Part shown: positions 36,455 through 47,711 of the stretch, in pieces
Layout of the letters: the number at the start of each line of letters is the position of its first letter
Position numbering within the stretch: the stretch's first letter is position 1
Source of the DNA: Haliotis asinina
Lineage: Eukaryota > Mollusca > Gastropoda > Lepetellida > Haliotidae
Direction: 5' to 3'
DNA: 64,000 bases
Assembly (NCBI RefSeq): GCF_037392515.1
Contig: NC_090282.1
Location: 28,381,554 to 28,445,553 of the forward strand
Translations under genes and position numbers: made by a program
The notes under the pieces: model-generated
Database searches by the model: none
What the model saw: the letters and a program-made list of their open reading frames with translations, nothing else
What the model was told of the DNA's origin: nothing

Positions 36455-38925
36455 TTTTACCCCGTATTTGCACTGGTGCTCATCTACGACCATACAAGAG
36501 ACCCAGAGGGTGTAGTTGCATAAACGCTGTCATTGGAATTACAATAAGATATGTCCGACGCAGGGTTACTGGTGTCCATACTCTCAGGAATTAATGGTAA
36601 CTATCATCAGGTTTAAATTGTACATTGATGTTTAAACTTGTATACAACTTTTGACTTTGGTCTCCAGGTTTGCTAGAAACATCTATTTGACATTTCAGAA
36701 GAGATTTCACAATTACATAGTTCTGCTTATTCTCAATTCCTTGTACAAGTCTTACAAAAAATATTTTACTAAACGTTCACAAGGTTTTGTTGATGCTGCT
36801 GCACTTTTGATAAATTGAGCACCTGGTTACCAGTACCGAGACCAAATGTTTATAGTTGATATTATTGTGATGATTTCATAATCACCTTTTTGTGACTCAC
36901 TTAAAAATTAAATACTCCGTAAATACATGGAGTTACGAAGACGTGAACGCCACAATATGCCATCGTGTGATATTGTTTACAACTGATATATTTCATGTTT
37001 CAGTGTGTCAATTTAGACCATTTCGACCCATTTGTCCGTTTGCTGATGTGAACTAAACATTGTTCGTGTGTGTTTCAGGCCTGAATTCTTAGATCGTATC
37101 TTGTGAACCATTCAAGAGACAACTGGAGATAATCGGCGTCGGTGTTTTTCTGAATGTGTTCTAAAAACGCTTCCTTTGGTCACCCAGACGTTTAATCCCC
37201 TGAATCAATAAAACAAGAACATCAAAGAATGTATGGAAATCCCGAAGGTTTACTGCCCAGGAAGATCCTTTTTTTCTCATCCATGGTTCAACACACACTA
37301 ACAAGATAAACCTCATAATTGCGTGTCACTGGACTGTTGAACGCCACTGCCTTACACTCATGACTATCTCAACACTTGCCATGGGTGTCACTCCTAATCC
37401 CGATATTGAAGTAATCGACGTATCTCTGAAAATGTGATGAATCTACAACTACATAGAGAATCTCACCCAAGTGTCTACTGATTATATCAACAAGAATTGA
37501 TAAAAGTTACAAATTGCCGAGGACATTTTTACTTTCATCAGCGAGTGTTGATATATTTGATATCAGAGGACACGAAGGAGCTATTCCGTTTGTCATAAAA
37601 AGCACTCTTCATCAGTTTGCAATGAAATGTGTATGTCAGCACACGCTACTGCCGTGAGACTTGCAGTGCAGCGTTGTCATATCATTGTGACGTCATCATG
37701 TTCATGACGTTATGGCAGGGCATTGTACGCAATCTACTGTCAAAGCGATATGATCTCACGCAAGCAATATCTCCGGTGGAAAACAGTTATGGATGATAAA
37801 CATGTCTACTAAGCCATGAAAGAAGGAGATAGTGATAGTGGGTATCGTCTGATCTTTATTGTACAGGCAGATTTGTTACTAGAAAAACAAATGCTGGACA
37901 GTTTGGTGACGCAAAGACGTATATTCACAGGATTGGAATATACGTCTTTGGATGACGGTTTATGCTCGGGTTAAATATCTTCTCTAGATCATTTTAATTA
38001 CATCTGTGATTTTCTTAAACCATACAAGGTAATACGACTGTCTCATTTCTACTACCAACGAAAGTTTAGATCAGTACATTCAGCTGAAACTGACTAGTCA
38101 TGCGACATTCCACGAGTGCATTGTGGGAATGGAAACATTGCAAACATTACCGTGTCTCCGTAAAATTTTGAGTCGAACTATGAGACATTTTATCCTTCGG
38201 AAAACACAAACGTAATGTTTCCACCAGTGATGTTAACTGTGTGATGCAACGGGATGCGACGAAGCAGTTTACTATGGGAGGCTGTACGAGGCGATGGCAA
38301 CTGACATCCATCGTGACGTTGGTTACCTTGTGACGTAATGAAAAAAAGTTCGATTACGAGGGGGCAGACTGGAATGGCGCAATGACGTCAACACATTGTG
38401 ACGTAATGCAAAAAGTAATGCACATTATCGTCTGATAAAGTATTATCGGCGCCTTTGATCTTTCACCGAAGCATCTTAGAAAGATAAATAAAGTCAAATA
38501 TAGTGTGAGGTCAAATTCGAAATTGGCGTTTTGCAGCTAAAGTGAACTTAGCAACTGTTGAACATTTTTGTTTGGCCAGATATTTACAAGATCGCCGAGG
38601 TATGCTACTGGTGAGTCTACTAATGTCACCTTGATTCATTTTGATGAACTCGCGAGTGAGACCAGCGCTATGTTCATTGACGTTGGCGGGTGGATGTTGG
38701 TGTTGTCGCGTACGTCTACCAGTGACGTCCTGTACGTGGACAAGTAAAGCTTGTATGTTGAGTCACAATCCTGGCAAGATGAACAAGTACACTATCATAT
38801 TGAATTTTGAACAATATTGACAATATTGAGCTCAGTTTGGCCAATCATTGCGCTGATAACACCACGTTTAAGTCTATAAAGGGCACATTAGAACGTCTCG
38901 TGACTCGATTGCTTCATTGTATTCG
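36455..38925. other. Intergenic between divergent ApeC copies A and B; CRE-like sites in its right part
   Basis: No gene recognised. ATF/CREB-type core sites are frequent from 37.69 kb to 38.73 kb (see the separate entry). Otherwise AT-rich and featureless. Confidence 0.4.
37688..38730. promoter_or_regulatory. Cluster of CRE/ATF-like sites
   Basis: Matches to TGACGT cores: TGACGTCA 37688-37695, TGACGTTA 37705-37712, TGACGTTG 38314-38321, TGACGTAA 38331-38338, TGACGTCA 38383-38390, TGACGTAA 38399-38406 and TGACGTCC 38723-38730. Four lie within 93 bp. Two share a longer TTGTGACGTAATG-AAAAA context, so part of the cluster arose by local duplication. Activity is not shown. Confidence 0.35.
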
Positions 38926-38929
38926 AAAG

Positions 38930-39400
38930 TGAACTTCCATTCGTCAGAAAGCATTTAATTATATTCGATTATCCCAGCACTGACTTTCCCTGACACCTCT
39001 GATTCAAACGACGAGCAGTAAGTTGTAGGATGACACGTGGACGTCGAGCAAGCAAATGTCATCTATGTACACAAGTTCCAACTGTCTGGGCATGTACTCC
39101 TACACCAATTTCCTGTTGCAACTAGTCTAATTGGAAATTAGCAACCGTTTTCGTAATGCTATCGTTCTGGCTAATCTATCCAAGCTTGTCTATCAGCGGC
39201 TGTTGTAGTTGAGCGTGGGCGCCCACAGCGGTGTTCGTCATCAACGAGTTGGTTTCGCCTACAATCTGCTCTTGGCAGATTGAGAAACGTGCACCGTTGG
39301 GGCAACAATGTTCTGACAAGTGTCCACCTCCAACATGCCGAAGGCATATAAACGTTCAGCATGTTCCAAACGTCGCACAAAATTATTATTACTTCTATCA
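38930..39400 (-). pseudogene. Decayed Tc1-like transposase fragment
   Basis: Minus-strand frames give, in order, RLEHAERLYAFGMLEVDTCQ (about 39390-39325), VAPTVHVSQSAKSRL (helix-turn-helix, about 39310-39265) and NQLVDDEHRCGRPRSTTTAA (GRPR motif, about 39240-39185). LQQEIGVGVHAQTV (about 39125-39080) and LLARRPRVILQLTARRLNQR (about 39050-38995) follow. This is the N-terminal half of a Tc1 transposase of a different subfamily from the intact one at 19.2 kb. Several frame changes and stops make it non-functional, and no catalytic half or terminal repeats were found. Confidence 0.7.
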
Positions 39401-39404
39401 TGAT

Positions 39405-41640
39405 TGTATGTGCATTAATACGTACCTGTGAACATTTTGTCCCAAGGGATCTATCTGTGACTGCACTCGCCGAATCCGTGTGTCGATGGTAAATAACCCC
39501 CCTGTACCTGTTGTGCGATGTCATGTGCCCTGCGACTATCAAAATGATGTTTTTGAGAGCTAGATTTCTTCAGAAATGTTCTTGATACAAACGCATTTTT
39601 TCTTTTATTGCCAAACATTGTTGAGTTAATACGCCAATAGAATATGTCGCTCGGACACCTGCAACTGGAACAAAAAAAGGGAAACATTTGTTATTGTGGG
39701 CGAACGCGACGCTCCAGGCGTCACTAGAGGTATTCGTGGATTTCACTATCACACTCACTCTTGAATATCGCAATCGTCATAACATTGAGACTTCTGATAT
39801 GGGGTTGTCGTTCAACAAACGTTTTTCAGTCGCCGTGGAACAGAATCTTCGCGTGTTTATATTGAACGTTTTATTGAAACGAGATTCAAATTCCCATGTC
39901 AGATTTGTGCATTAAGTATTTACATCTAATACTGTGATATGAATAAAATACCAGCCCAGCTGTTCTCACACAGAAACGTTACAATAGCGATACGATCATG
40001 AAGGAGAATTGTGAGAAGCTCATTTTGTATCTCGCCATGGGTACTGTATGATAAGCATTTACTTAATACTCGCTATCAAATAGAGATGACACCATGTCGT
40101 CACAGCATCAGATTGCATCCTGCTTCACTGAACAAATTGCCACACACAATATTTCAGTCACTGATGCTTCTAACTCTGCCTTTATGTTTCCAGTATAACA
40201 TGCTATACAAGTTTATCAACTGATTACAGATAAATGTGTGTTGTGTAATGATGAACCGCAGCTCGTCCATCTTCATTCGGATTAGCAGGTTTTCTGTAAA
40301 TGGGTCAGCCAGTGTGGATGAGCCACATCACAAGTCGATGTATAGGAAACGTAAAAATCTTCTTCGTGAACCTATTCATAATGCCACCCAGCGACACCTA
40401 CTCATAATTATCTAACTGATAATTACTGGATTAGGTTTAATCTTCAAGCATTTTGTAGACTACTTCTATCACGGTTTCCGTCAGAAGCCTCCACACTGTG
40501 TATGTTACTTTACATTTTTCTAATGTCGTACAATAATCAGTAAACACTGAAACAAAAACACATTTCTACATCCAATGTGTGTATGGTGTGAAAATTAATA
40601 TCATATATGTAAAGATAAAATACAGAATTATGTTTTTATAACTGATTATTCAGTTTACACAGTACGTAGTAAATATTAACAGTTGGTACATTTTTCGTTT
40701 CAGATTTTATATTGAACAATTACTTCATAGTTCCCGTATTAAACGAACACACAAAATGAAAGTCAAGGCTTTCGGTGTAGATACAGCAGGGACTTTGTAG
40801 CCTCTCAAACGGACAGTATTCAAGCAGGCCTATCTTTGGTCACAACCGACTTCAAAATGACAAATCAAAAGAATACTTACACCACGCTCGCACACTCGGA
40901 CACTGTGGTTACACTATGGGGTTAACGTGAAATACCCTTGCTCACTCTTTAAACATTCAAATGTCGTTGTTGCGGGGAATTCTTTCGATGTGGGATAACA
41001 GTATCAAGGTCATCGCCTTAAGAGCGGTTCATGCTGACCATGTATGAGACTATTCAAAAGTTAACGGAAATGGTGAAATGGCCGCCATTGTTGTCACTTT
41101 CGCTCAGATGTTGCTGTCAAAACGTTTATGAAAGTCTCCGTGTAGACATTTTCAACTTATCCTATTCACCTTGCATATCTTTATGACGGGGACCAACGTG
41201 TTTTGTCGTATTTTTAGTGATTAGTGTCCAAACAGACAATGATGACGTTAGGCACATTTGGATGCACAACATGGGGAATATAGAATACAAAACTAATTTA
41301 ACTGACACGCAAATTGTAACTAAGTGCATATAAACGTGGACAGCGAACCATGTGCTATTAAAACAGCGTTATTTGGGCTTATGTTTAATGACACATACAT
41401 CTAAATGTTCATTGTATGTTCGAACCAAAACTACAATTAGTTCTAGTGAAGAGGAGGCGAGGTATTCTGAATGATGCCACATGTGTATGAACATGTTTTC
41501 GGAAATGCAGTTTGGACATCTGGACACGAAATTTACAGTGTCATTGTTTGTTGAGGGACTGTCATTATTAGCAGCTTGTTGAGGGACTTTCGTGATTAGC
41601 AGTTGTCTGAATCTGCCTGAAGCTGTAACTGCATTAATTA
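39405..41640. other. Intergenic, nothing recognised
   Basis: No gene or repeat that I can support. AT-rich sequence leads into the conserved upstream region of ApeC copy B. Confidence 0.4.
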
Positions 41641-41649
41641 AACGTTTCA

Positions 41650-41802
41650 AATCAGTCTCATCAGTGATGCAATAATTATGATGAACACCTGTTGATGACG
41701 TTATGGCCAACTGTCTGTGAGGTATAAAAGTCATGGCTCGATCTTCCAACATCACTGACCTCCTCATCGAGTCTCACTGTCCAAAGTTTTAGCTCCGCCA
41801 CC
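41650..41802 (+). promoter_or_regulatory. Promoter region of ApeC copy B
   Basis: TGATGCAAT (C/EBP-ATF-type composite site) at 41665-41673, TGACGTTA (CRE-like) at 41696-41703 and the TATA box TATAAAAG at 41723-41730. The TATA lies exactly 80 bp before the ATG. The predicted start region near 41752 carries the shared CATCACTGA motif. Sites were identified by eye from conservation with copies D-F. Confidence 0.6.
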
Positions 41803-42537
41803 ATGAACATCCTTCCTCTGCTGTTCGCCGTTATCGCTACCTCCAGTGCCAGAGACTGTGGACACACAACTGAAATCCCTTCCGAAGCCCCCACTACTCA
41901 AACCTCTACCACTGTACAAACACCGACAACATGGCCGGAAGGATCCTTTGCTCTTCCTAAACCCATTGCTGGCTGTCCTGGTACAGAGTGGAAGGAAGGG
42001 TCTTTCTATCAAGACACTGAAGATTATTACAACGGGAATACATGGAACACCACGAACATGAGCGGCATGAAGAAGAAAGACGGTTATTTGAATACTTACT
42101 GTGTCATCGATGACGCCACTACCGGGTCTGGGGTGTGGCCTGCCGGTGCCTACTGCATCTTGAGGAAGAACGGAGTCTGTCCTGGAGGTTTTCAGGAAGG
42201 ATCCATCCTTTGGGATGATGAAAACAACTACAACATGAACCATGTCACAGAACAGAGCACTCTCCCCGACGGTGACTTCAACAAGGACACTAAACTGTTT
42301 TATTGTTGTCGTGAGGACGCTGTTCCATCTCAAGAGATAGCATTGCCAACATCTACACCCTTCTACCTCCTGATGAAGAAAGACGTGTGTCAGAAAGTCG
42401 CTGGAATGTCAGTGACAAAGGAGACACAGCTTTGGGACGATGAAGACACCAACAACCAGAATGCCAGAGAGGGTTCAACTCCTTTCCAAATCGGAGATCG
42501 TACCAATATCGCCATCAACTATTGTTATTATTCCTAA
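41803..42537 (+). CDS. Secreted ApeC-domain protein, copy B (244 aa)
   Basis: Signal peptide about 1-16 (MNILPLLFAVIATSSA), then RDCGH, a Thr-rich linker (residues 22-43) five residues longer than in A and D-F, then a full ApeC domain from WPEGSFALPKP to NYCYYS. Two Asn sequons lie in NTTNMS. B has MSGMKKKDG where C-F have MSGRKKKDG, and it has the C-terminal type KKDVCQKVAGMSVTKE and FQIGDRTNIAINYC, shared with F but not C, D or E. AATAAA at 42555-42560 gives a very short 3'UTR. Intronless and open throughout. Probable role: extracellular, possibly microbe-binding, inferred from the family only. Confidence 0.92.
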   Translation: MNILPLLFAVIATSSARDCGHTTEIPSEAPTTQTSTTVQTPTTWPEGSFALPKPIAGCPGTEWKEGSFYQDTEDYYNGNTWNTTNMSGMKKKDGYLNTYCVIDDATTGSGVWPAGAYCILRKNGVCPGGFQEGSILWDDENNYNMNHVTEQSTLPDGDFNKDTKLFYCCREDAVPSQEIALPTSTPFYLLMKKDVCQKVAGMSVTKETQLWDDEDTNNQNAREGSTPFQIGDRTNIAINYCYYS

Positions 42538-42769
42538 TAGTGGCATTATTTAGAAATAAATGACATCCAACGTAACTGCTCTTTTATATTCTTTCTCATT
42601 TACAGTGAAACCCAATTTCTAGGCTTATATAGCTTATATCGCTATAACATTGTTAGTAGCAGCGTTAGACAGCAAAACACAGAATTATTCCCAAATGGAG
42701 TTTTTGGAAGTGAAGCCCTTCTTAATGCAGTGTACACCAATAACCGTTTACAGTTGCTTGCGCAATTAC

Positions 42770-43145
42770 TAAATAGTTGGGACTGGACTTTACCAAGCTT
42801 TGCTTATTGTTAGAGGCGACTAACGAGACCGCGTGGTCAAGCTCGCTGGTTGTTTATATTTGTTTGCGAATTTAGTAAACACACGGTGAAAATTGGACTT
42901 CGGGAACCCATGCTTATCGTAAAAGGTGACAAACGAGATCGTGTGTTCAGGGATTTATTGCATTTGTTTGAGAATTTACTACATATGCGGTTAGAATTGG
43001 ACTTCAGAACACTTATGCTTGTCGTAGATCGACGCTCATGCTGTTGAGCAGTAGATTGTTTGGTCTAGACTCAATGGTTTTACAGATGACAGCCATAGAG
43101 CTGGAATACTGCTCAGTACGGTTTTAAACACCAAGCAGACTAATC
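42770..43145 (+). mobile_element. SINE-like repeat, family B, with a triplicated head
   Basis: Three head units in tandem start at about 42779, 42891 and 42996 with variants of ATTGGACTTC, then ATGCTTATCGT. The first two continue with a GACTAACGAGACCG-like segment. Only the third continues into the middle (GATTGTTTGGTCTAGACTCA) and end (CTGGAATACTGCTCAGTACG, then GTTTTAAAC). It lies about 240 bp downstream of ApeC copy B. Confidence 0.6.
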
Positions 43146-43149
43146 TACC

Positions 43150-45140
43150 CTAAAGACATGAACACACACCAAATATTTAATTTAACCGAGACAATTATCA
43201 AACAAACCCCTTCGGATATACAATGTTATATGATGCTGAACCAGTTTGTCATAGTCTAGACAATCAATAATATCAAGGGTCTCCGCACACTGATAATGAC
43301 CTATGAAATGTATTTGCACTCGACCTTTTTCTTAATTTTGGTGACGCGACCTTTCTCTTTCTACAAAGGTAATCACATTTACACCTTCAGTACAGCATCG
43401 CAACCCTGGCAACAGCACAGTTTTATAAGATCGTGTCGGAGTACTTATAGATGTGGACAGTCACGAGAATAGTTTTACTTTCTGTATTAATCGGATTTGG
43501 TTTTACTTGTGGAATCTTCTGGATATTTCACTCCTAATATCCCATCTAAAGGTATACCTTAGGCATAAAGGTTTATCAAGTGACAACTTAAACTGAAAGG
43601 GGACTATGTAATCTTGTTTGAGTTGAGTTTACGGCCGCGTCAAACAGTGTTCCTGTTAAGGTCAGTCATTTTTATGTGGAAGGAGATTCCATGACGGTGC
43701 AAGGTTCTCATTTTTATCACCAGGGTGCCCGGGTGCTGACAAAAATGAAAACAAATTCGTGGCGAACAGAGATTCTATCCCATTGTCCTGTACCAGAGTC
43801 AGAGGGACAATTCTGCACTGTTAATTGTTGTAATACTTTCTGAGCAAATTAACAATGTATTCATTTCGATTTCACATAGTCTTTAACCTTATGATTAAAA
43901 TAGAAAATAAATACTTTATGGTGACGTCTAGATTGGGAAATGCAGAAGTGAAATGAACATGAAAACATTCCGTGAAATATGACGCAAAGTCCCTTGAGAC
44001 CATTACAACAATGAAACCTGGGAAGATGAGACTTTCAACATTATCCCTTTCATGTACAGAGAAATAACTACCGCGTCATTATGAACAATAGAGCTTGGTA
44101 AGCTGTATTTGGCCATAGGTCAAGGATGACGCTATCCACAAAATAAATTAGGAATCTCATTCCAGCAACCAAACCAAGTGTCTGATGAAATCATTGATAA
44201 GCCAGACTATCCTCAAATAGAAATGGGTGACCAGATTTAAAATGACCCTCCTTGAACTGTTGGTTGACTGGCACAGGACATCTTTTTTTATTCTGTCTCA
44301 AACCGACTTCAAATCCAAATCTGATTAACTTAACATGTGAACTTAAGTGTGTAATACGGAATGGCTTCTGTGGAATGGCTACAGACTGGAGTAAATACAA
44401 CACATGCCGAGACGGAATTCAGAGATCTGTTAGTTACAAAGAAAGGAGAAAACGTCTGTCGCAAACCTCTTGATACTAACACTTGATACTCAAACATTTC
44501 TCTCTCGTGGAATTATCAAGATGATCATAAGGTACTGTGTATACACGAATGTAAGCGTCTGACATTTACATTGAAAATATGACAATTAGTATGGCAATTA
44601 AGATGACACATTAATAATAGAGAGCTGGAGGAATGTACAAATGCTACTAAGTTTTAAAACGTAGTCCTGTCATTTGAAAGTTTTAAATGTAAGCTAGTTG
44701 GACTAATACTCTATTAAAACTAAAATATAAATAATCTGTGCATGATAACTAAAAACATTAATGTATTTAAATGCTTGTTTGGACAATTGTGAGTGGTTCT
44801 TACTGGCTGACATGTGAAATGTTTTCTTTGGTTCATGTACAATATCTTAAGACGCATTTATGGTTTTCTTATTATGACAATTTTATATTAATCACATTTG
44901 AACACCATCCGGATTTATGATTGCTTAGATGTTACACCTCAAAATGCGACAAAGAAGAAAATATCTATAACATGATAAGTATTTATCTAAGTTAATGTAG
45001 AAAGTTACAAGTTGATAAAATCTATTGATTCTGATGATCATATTGGGCCAGAACAAGTGGAGACCCTTGATATCCCTGAAAGAGTCTGCTCAGGAGAAAT
45101 TATGTGAAACACTGTAACACATGTATCGCGTTGTCTACCA
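43150..45140. other. Intergenic, weak repeat traces only
   Basis: A stretch at 43620-43800 (TTGAGTTTACGGCCGCGTCA onward) may be a diverged SINE-like copy in reverse orientation. Nothing else is recognised. Confidence 0.35.
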
Positions 45141-45157
45141 CCATTCCTTCATTTCGA

Positions 45158-45398
45158 TGAATTAGCAGCTAGGATTGTTAGTGGCCGTATCCACGAAGGG
45201 GGTTGAAGTACCGTGATACTATCATTTTTTTAAGTTTCCAAGCTAGTTTTAATACTAACTGTGATAGTCTAGTGGTTTTACCGTCCTTCGTAGACAGGGT
45301 CTTCATAATACACATATATATTCTTTTTGTCACGTATGTTCTCGTCACGATATGGCTGCAATATTGCCGATGTGACGTTAAATATTAACTCACTCACT
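45158..45398 (+). mobile_element. SINE-like repeat, family C, with 12-bp target-site duplication
   Basis: Flanked by perfect CCTTCATTTCGA at 45146-45157 and 45399-45410. It is 5'-shortened compared with 31456-31745 and ends GTTAAATATTAACTCACTCA, CTCC. The tail stretch TCACGATATGGCTGCAATAT appears to be the best-preserved version of the family 3' end. Confidence 0.8.
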
Positions 45399-45410
45399 CC
45401 TTCATTTCGA

Positions 45411-46800
45411 ACCTCCTGCTTGGTTTTGGAAACATAAACATTCAGAATGATAATGGCTCGTTAAGACTCCAGACAGGTCAGTATTCCAGTATCGTTCAAT
45501 AATTCTTAAACGGTCAATTCCCGTCGACTGATTTAACAATCTAAGCTACAAATGAGTGACCAGTGGAGTCACCTCATCTGATTTGTATTTATTACATCCT
45601 GGGAAATTCGGAGAGCTGTCCATGAGATGACCTCGGTTTTCCACGACTCAACTTTCCCTCTTATCTCGCAGTACGTACTTTTGATCATTACAAAAACAAA
45701 ATCAATTCATATAGTTGTTCCCACCATTATGGCTTTAAAAACCAATACAATCAGTCTTTGTCAGTGATTATTTAGACGGGCATTGTCTCCCTTTCGCGAC
45801 ATATAGCCTTTTTCCTTTTCAGAATGTCTGAAACACGCTTATAACAAACTGACGGATAAAAATAACTGTTTATGTTGTCCCAGCCACTTAGTGTAAGTGT
45901 TAAGGAAATCTTAAAACGAACTACGATTAAAACAAACCGGAACTTGTGATCACTTTGAGTTCATTATAACCGATGTCCACCCTAAAATCGAGCATGCTCC
46001 TTCCAAACAGTTTTCATGTTTAAATATTAGACCTTTGTCAATGATTTTATAAAAGGTTGAGCACCTTCGTAATTTTTAGAGCCTTTGGTTGACCGTGCAG
46101 AAAAAAAACATCACTGATGCAACTCTCGTTGAAACTAGTGCCAAACACTAGGGCATTTAACAGAGAATATTGGTGATTATGGAAAGGATTGTTGTAGCTT
46201 TGATTTTAGTTATTTATGCCCCTCGCAGACATGTATAACCGGCAGTGAAAGGTGAACACAAAACAGATTCATTTGACTAGCAAACTGTTTATTAGAATCA
46301 CTAAAGGTAAAATGCGAAGAACGTGCTTTGAAAACAAAGTTATTGAGGCATACACGGAATGGCAGAAATGCACGTGTACCGCAAACATACAATTACATAT
46401 GGCGAATAGGAGGAAGAATAAACTAAATAATGACATGTATGAACTGCAGATGGGACATTTGCATCTAAACATGAAGCATATATTTTGAAACATCAAATCA
46501 ATCCACTTTCCACAACAAATAAAGACAATAATTATGGTGACTGGAGATAATGGTAAATGACATATGTCATGCAAATATGAACTTGCTCTCTTAGTTGCAG
46601 ATGGGACATTCACATCTACAGTCAAAGTATATCAACATTTTAAGAGTCACTTTTATTCATTTAAGCTTAATGATTAAGCTAGAGTAGACCTAAGTAGTAT
46701 CCGTATCATCCTGGTCTTCCTTTCACTATAGTTTTCAGTTTCATTACCGTTTCATTAAATGATAACGAATTTTCATTGTCAGCTTCTTGTGTATCTGCCT
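45411..46800. other. Intergenic upstream of ApeC copy C
   Basis: No gene recognised. A 25-bp motif CTGCAGATGGGACATTTGCA (46444 onward) recurs as TTGCAGATGGGACATTCACA (46593 onward), with unknown meaning. Antisense and sense ORFs at 46210-46625 overlap and lack support. Confidence 0.35.
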
Positions 46801-46839
46801 CAAGCTATTACTACATTAATTGAATGTTTCCAATCAGTG

Positions 46840-46976
46840 ACATCAGTAATGCAATAATTACGATGACCACCTGTTGATGCCAAAGTATCTTTGAAGTATA
46901 AAAGCCATGGCCCAATCCTCCAACATCAATGAGCTCTATTTGAGTTTCACAGTTCAGATCTCGTCTTCCCACCATC
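46840..46976 (+). promoter_or_regulatory. Promoter region of ApeC copy C (diverged)
   Basis: TATA box TATAAAAG at 46897-46904, again exactly 80 bp before the ATG, with the start block CATCAATGAGC, then GAGTTTCACAG, downstream. The upstream sites differ from the other copies: TAATGCAAT at 46848-46856 replaces TGATGCAAT, and the CRE-like core is lost (TTGATGCCAAAG where others have a TGACGTTA). Confidence 0.6.
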
Positions 46977-47711
46977 ATGCGCATTCTTCTCCTGCTGTTC
47001 GCCGTTATCGCTACCTCCAGTGCCAGAGACTGTGGACACACAACTGAAATCCCTTCCGAAGCCCCCACTACCCAAACCTCTACAACAGTACAAACACCGA
47101 CAACATGGCCGGAAGGATCCTTTGCTCTTCCTAAACCCATTGCTGGCTGCCCTGGTACAGAGTGGAAGGAAGGGTCTTTCTATCAAGACACTGAAGATTA
47201 TTACAACGGGAATACATGGAACACCACTAACATGAGTGGCAGGAAGAAGAAAGACGGTTATTTGAATACTTACTGTGTCATGGATGACGCCACGACCGGG
47301 TCTGGGATGTGGCCTGCCGGTGCCTACTGCATCTTGAGGAAGAACGGAGTCTGTCCTGGAGGTTTTCAGGAAGGATCCATCCTTTGGGATGATGAAAACA
47401 ACTACAACATGAACCATGTCACAGAGCAGAGCACCCTTCCCGACGGTGACTTCAACAAGGACACTAAACTGTTTTATTGTTGTCGTGAGGACGCTGTTCC
47501 ATCTCAAGAGATAGCATTGCCAATAACTGCACCCTTCTACCTCCTGATGAAGAAAGACGCGTGTCAGAAAGTCGCTGGAATGTCAGTGACCATGGAGACA
47601 CAGCTTTGGGACGATGAAGACACCAACAACCAGAATGCCAGAGAGGGTTCAACTCCATTTCAAAGCAGAGGTCGCGCCAACGTCGCCATCAACTATTGTT
47701 ATTACTCCTGA
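46977..47711 (+). CDS. Secreted ApeC-domain protein, copy C (244 aa)
   Basis: Same layout as copy B: signal peptide (MRILLLLFAVIATSSA), DCGH, long Thr-rich linker, one ApeC domain. The N-terminal third is B-like (EIPSEAPTTQTSTT linker, WPEGSF). The rest carries its own signature (MSGRKKKDG, YCVMDDATTGSGMW, ALPITAPF, KKDACQKVAGMSVTME, FQSRGRANVAINYC), identical in D and E. The ATTAAA signal is at 47755-47760. C is probably the donor of the C-terminal halves of D and E. Its promoter is the most diverged of the plus-strand genes. Confidence 0.92.
   Translation: MRILLLLFAVIATSSARDCGHTTEIPSEAPTTQTSTTVQTPTTWPEGSFALPKPIAGCPGTEWKEGSFYQDTEDYYNGNTWNTTNMSGRKKKDGYLNTYCVMDDATTGSGMWPAGAYCILRKNGVCPGGFQEGSILWDDENNYNMNHVTEQSTLPDGDFNKDTKLFYCCREDAVPSQEIALPITAPFYLLMKKDACQKVAGMSVTMETQLWDDEDTNNQNAREGSTPFQSRGRANVAINYCYYS

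Noticed and set aside
38841-39018. CCAAT and TATAAA with a GTAAGT donor at 39018, resembling a promoter and first exon, plus a 31-codon Cys-rich ORF at 39030
   Set aside because: The right part lies antisense to the decayed Tc1 transposase, which explains the sequence. The remaining motifs are too short to stand alone.
41764-42333. Long antisense ORFs opposite each ApeC gene (181-189 codons, also at 46947-47507, 51198-51743, 55425-55970, 59650-60195)
   Set aside because: They repeat in every copy only because the sense gene repeats. The translation lacks any domain, and it is a by-product of the ApeC codon pattern.
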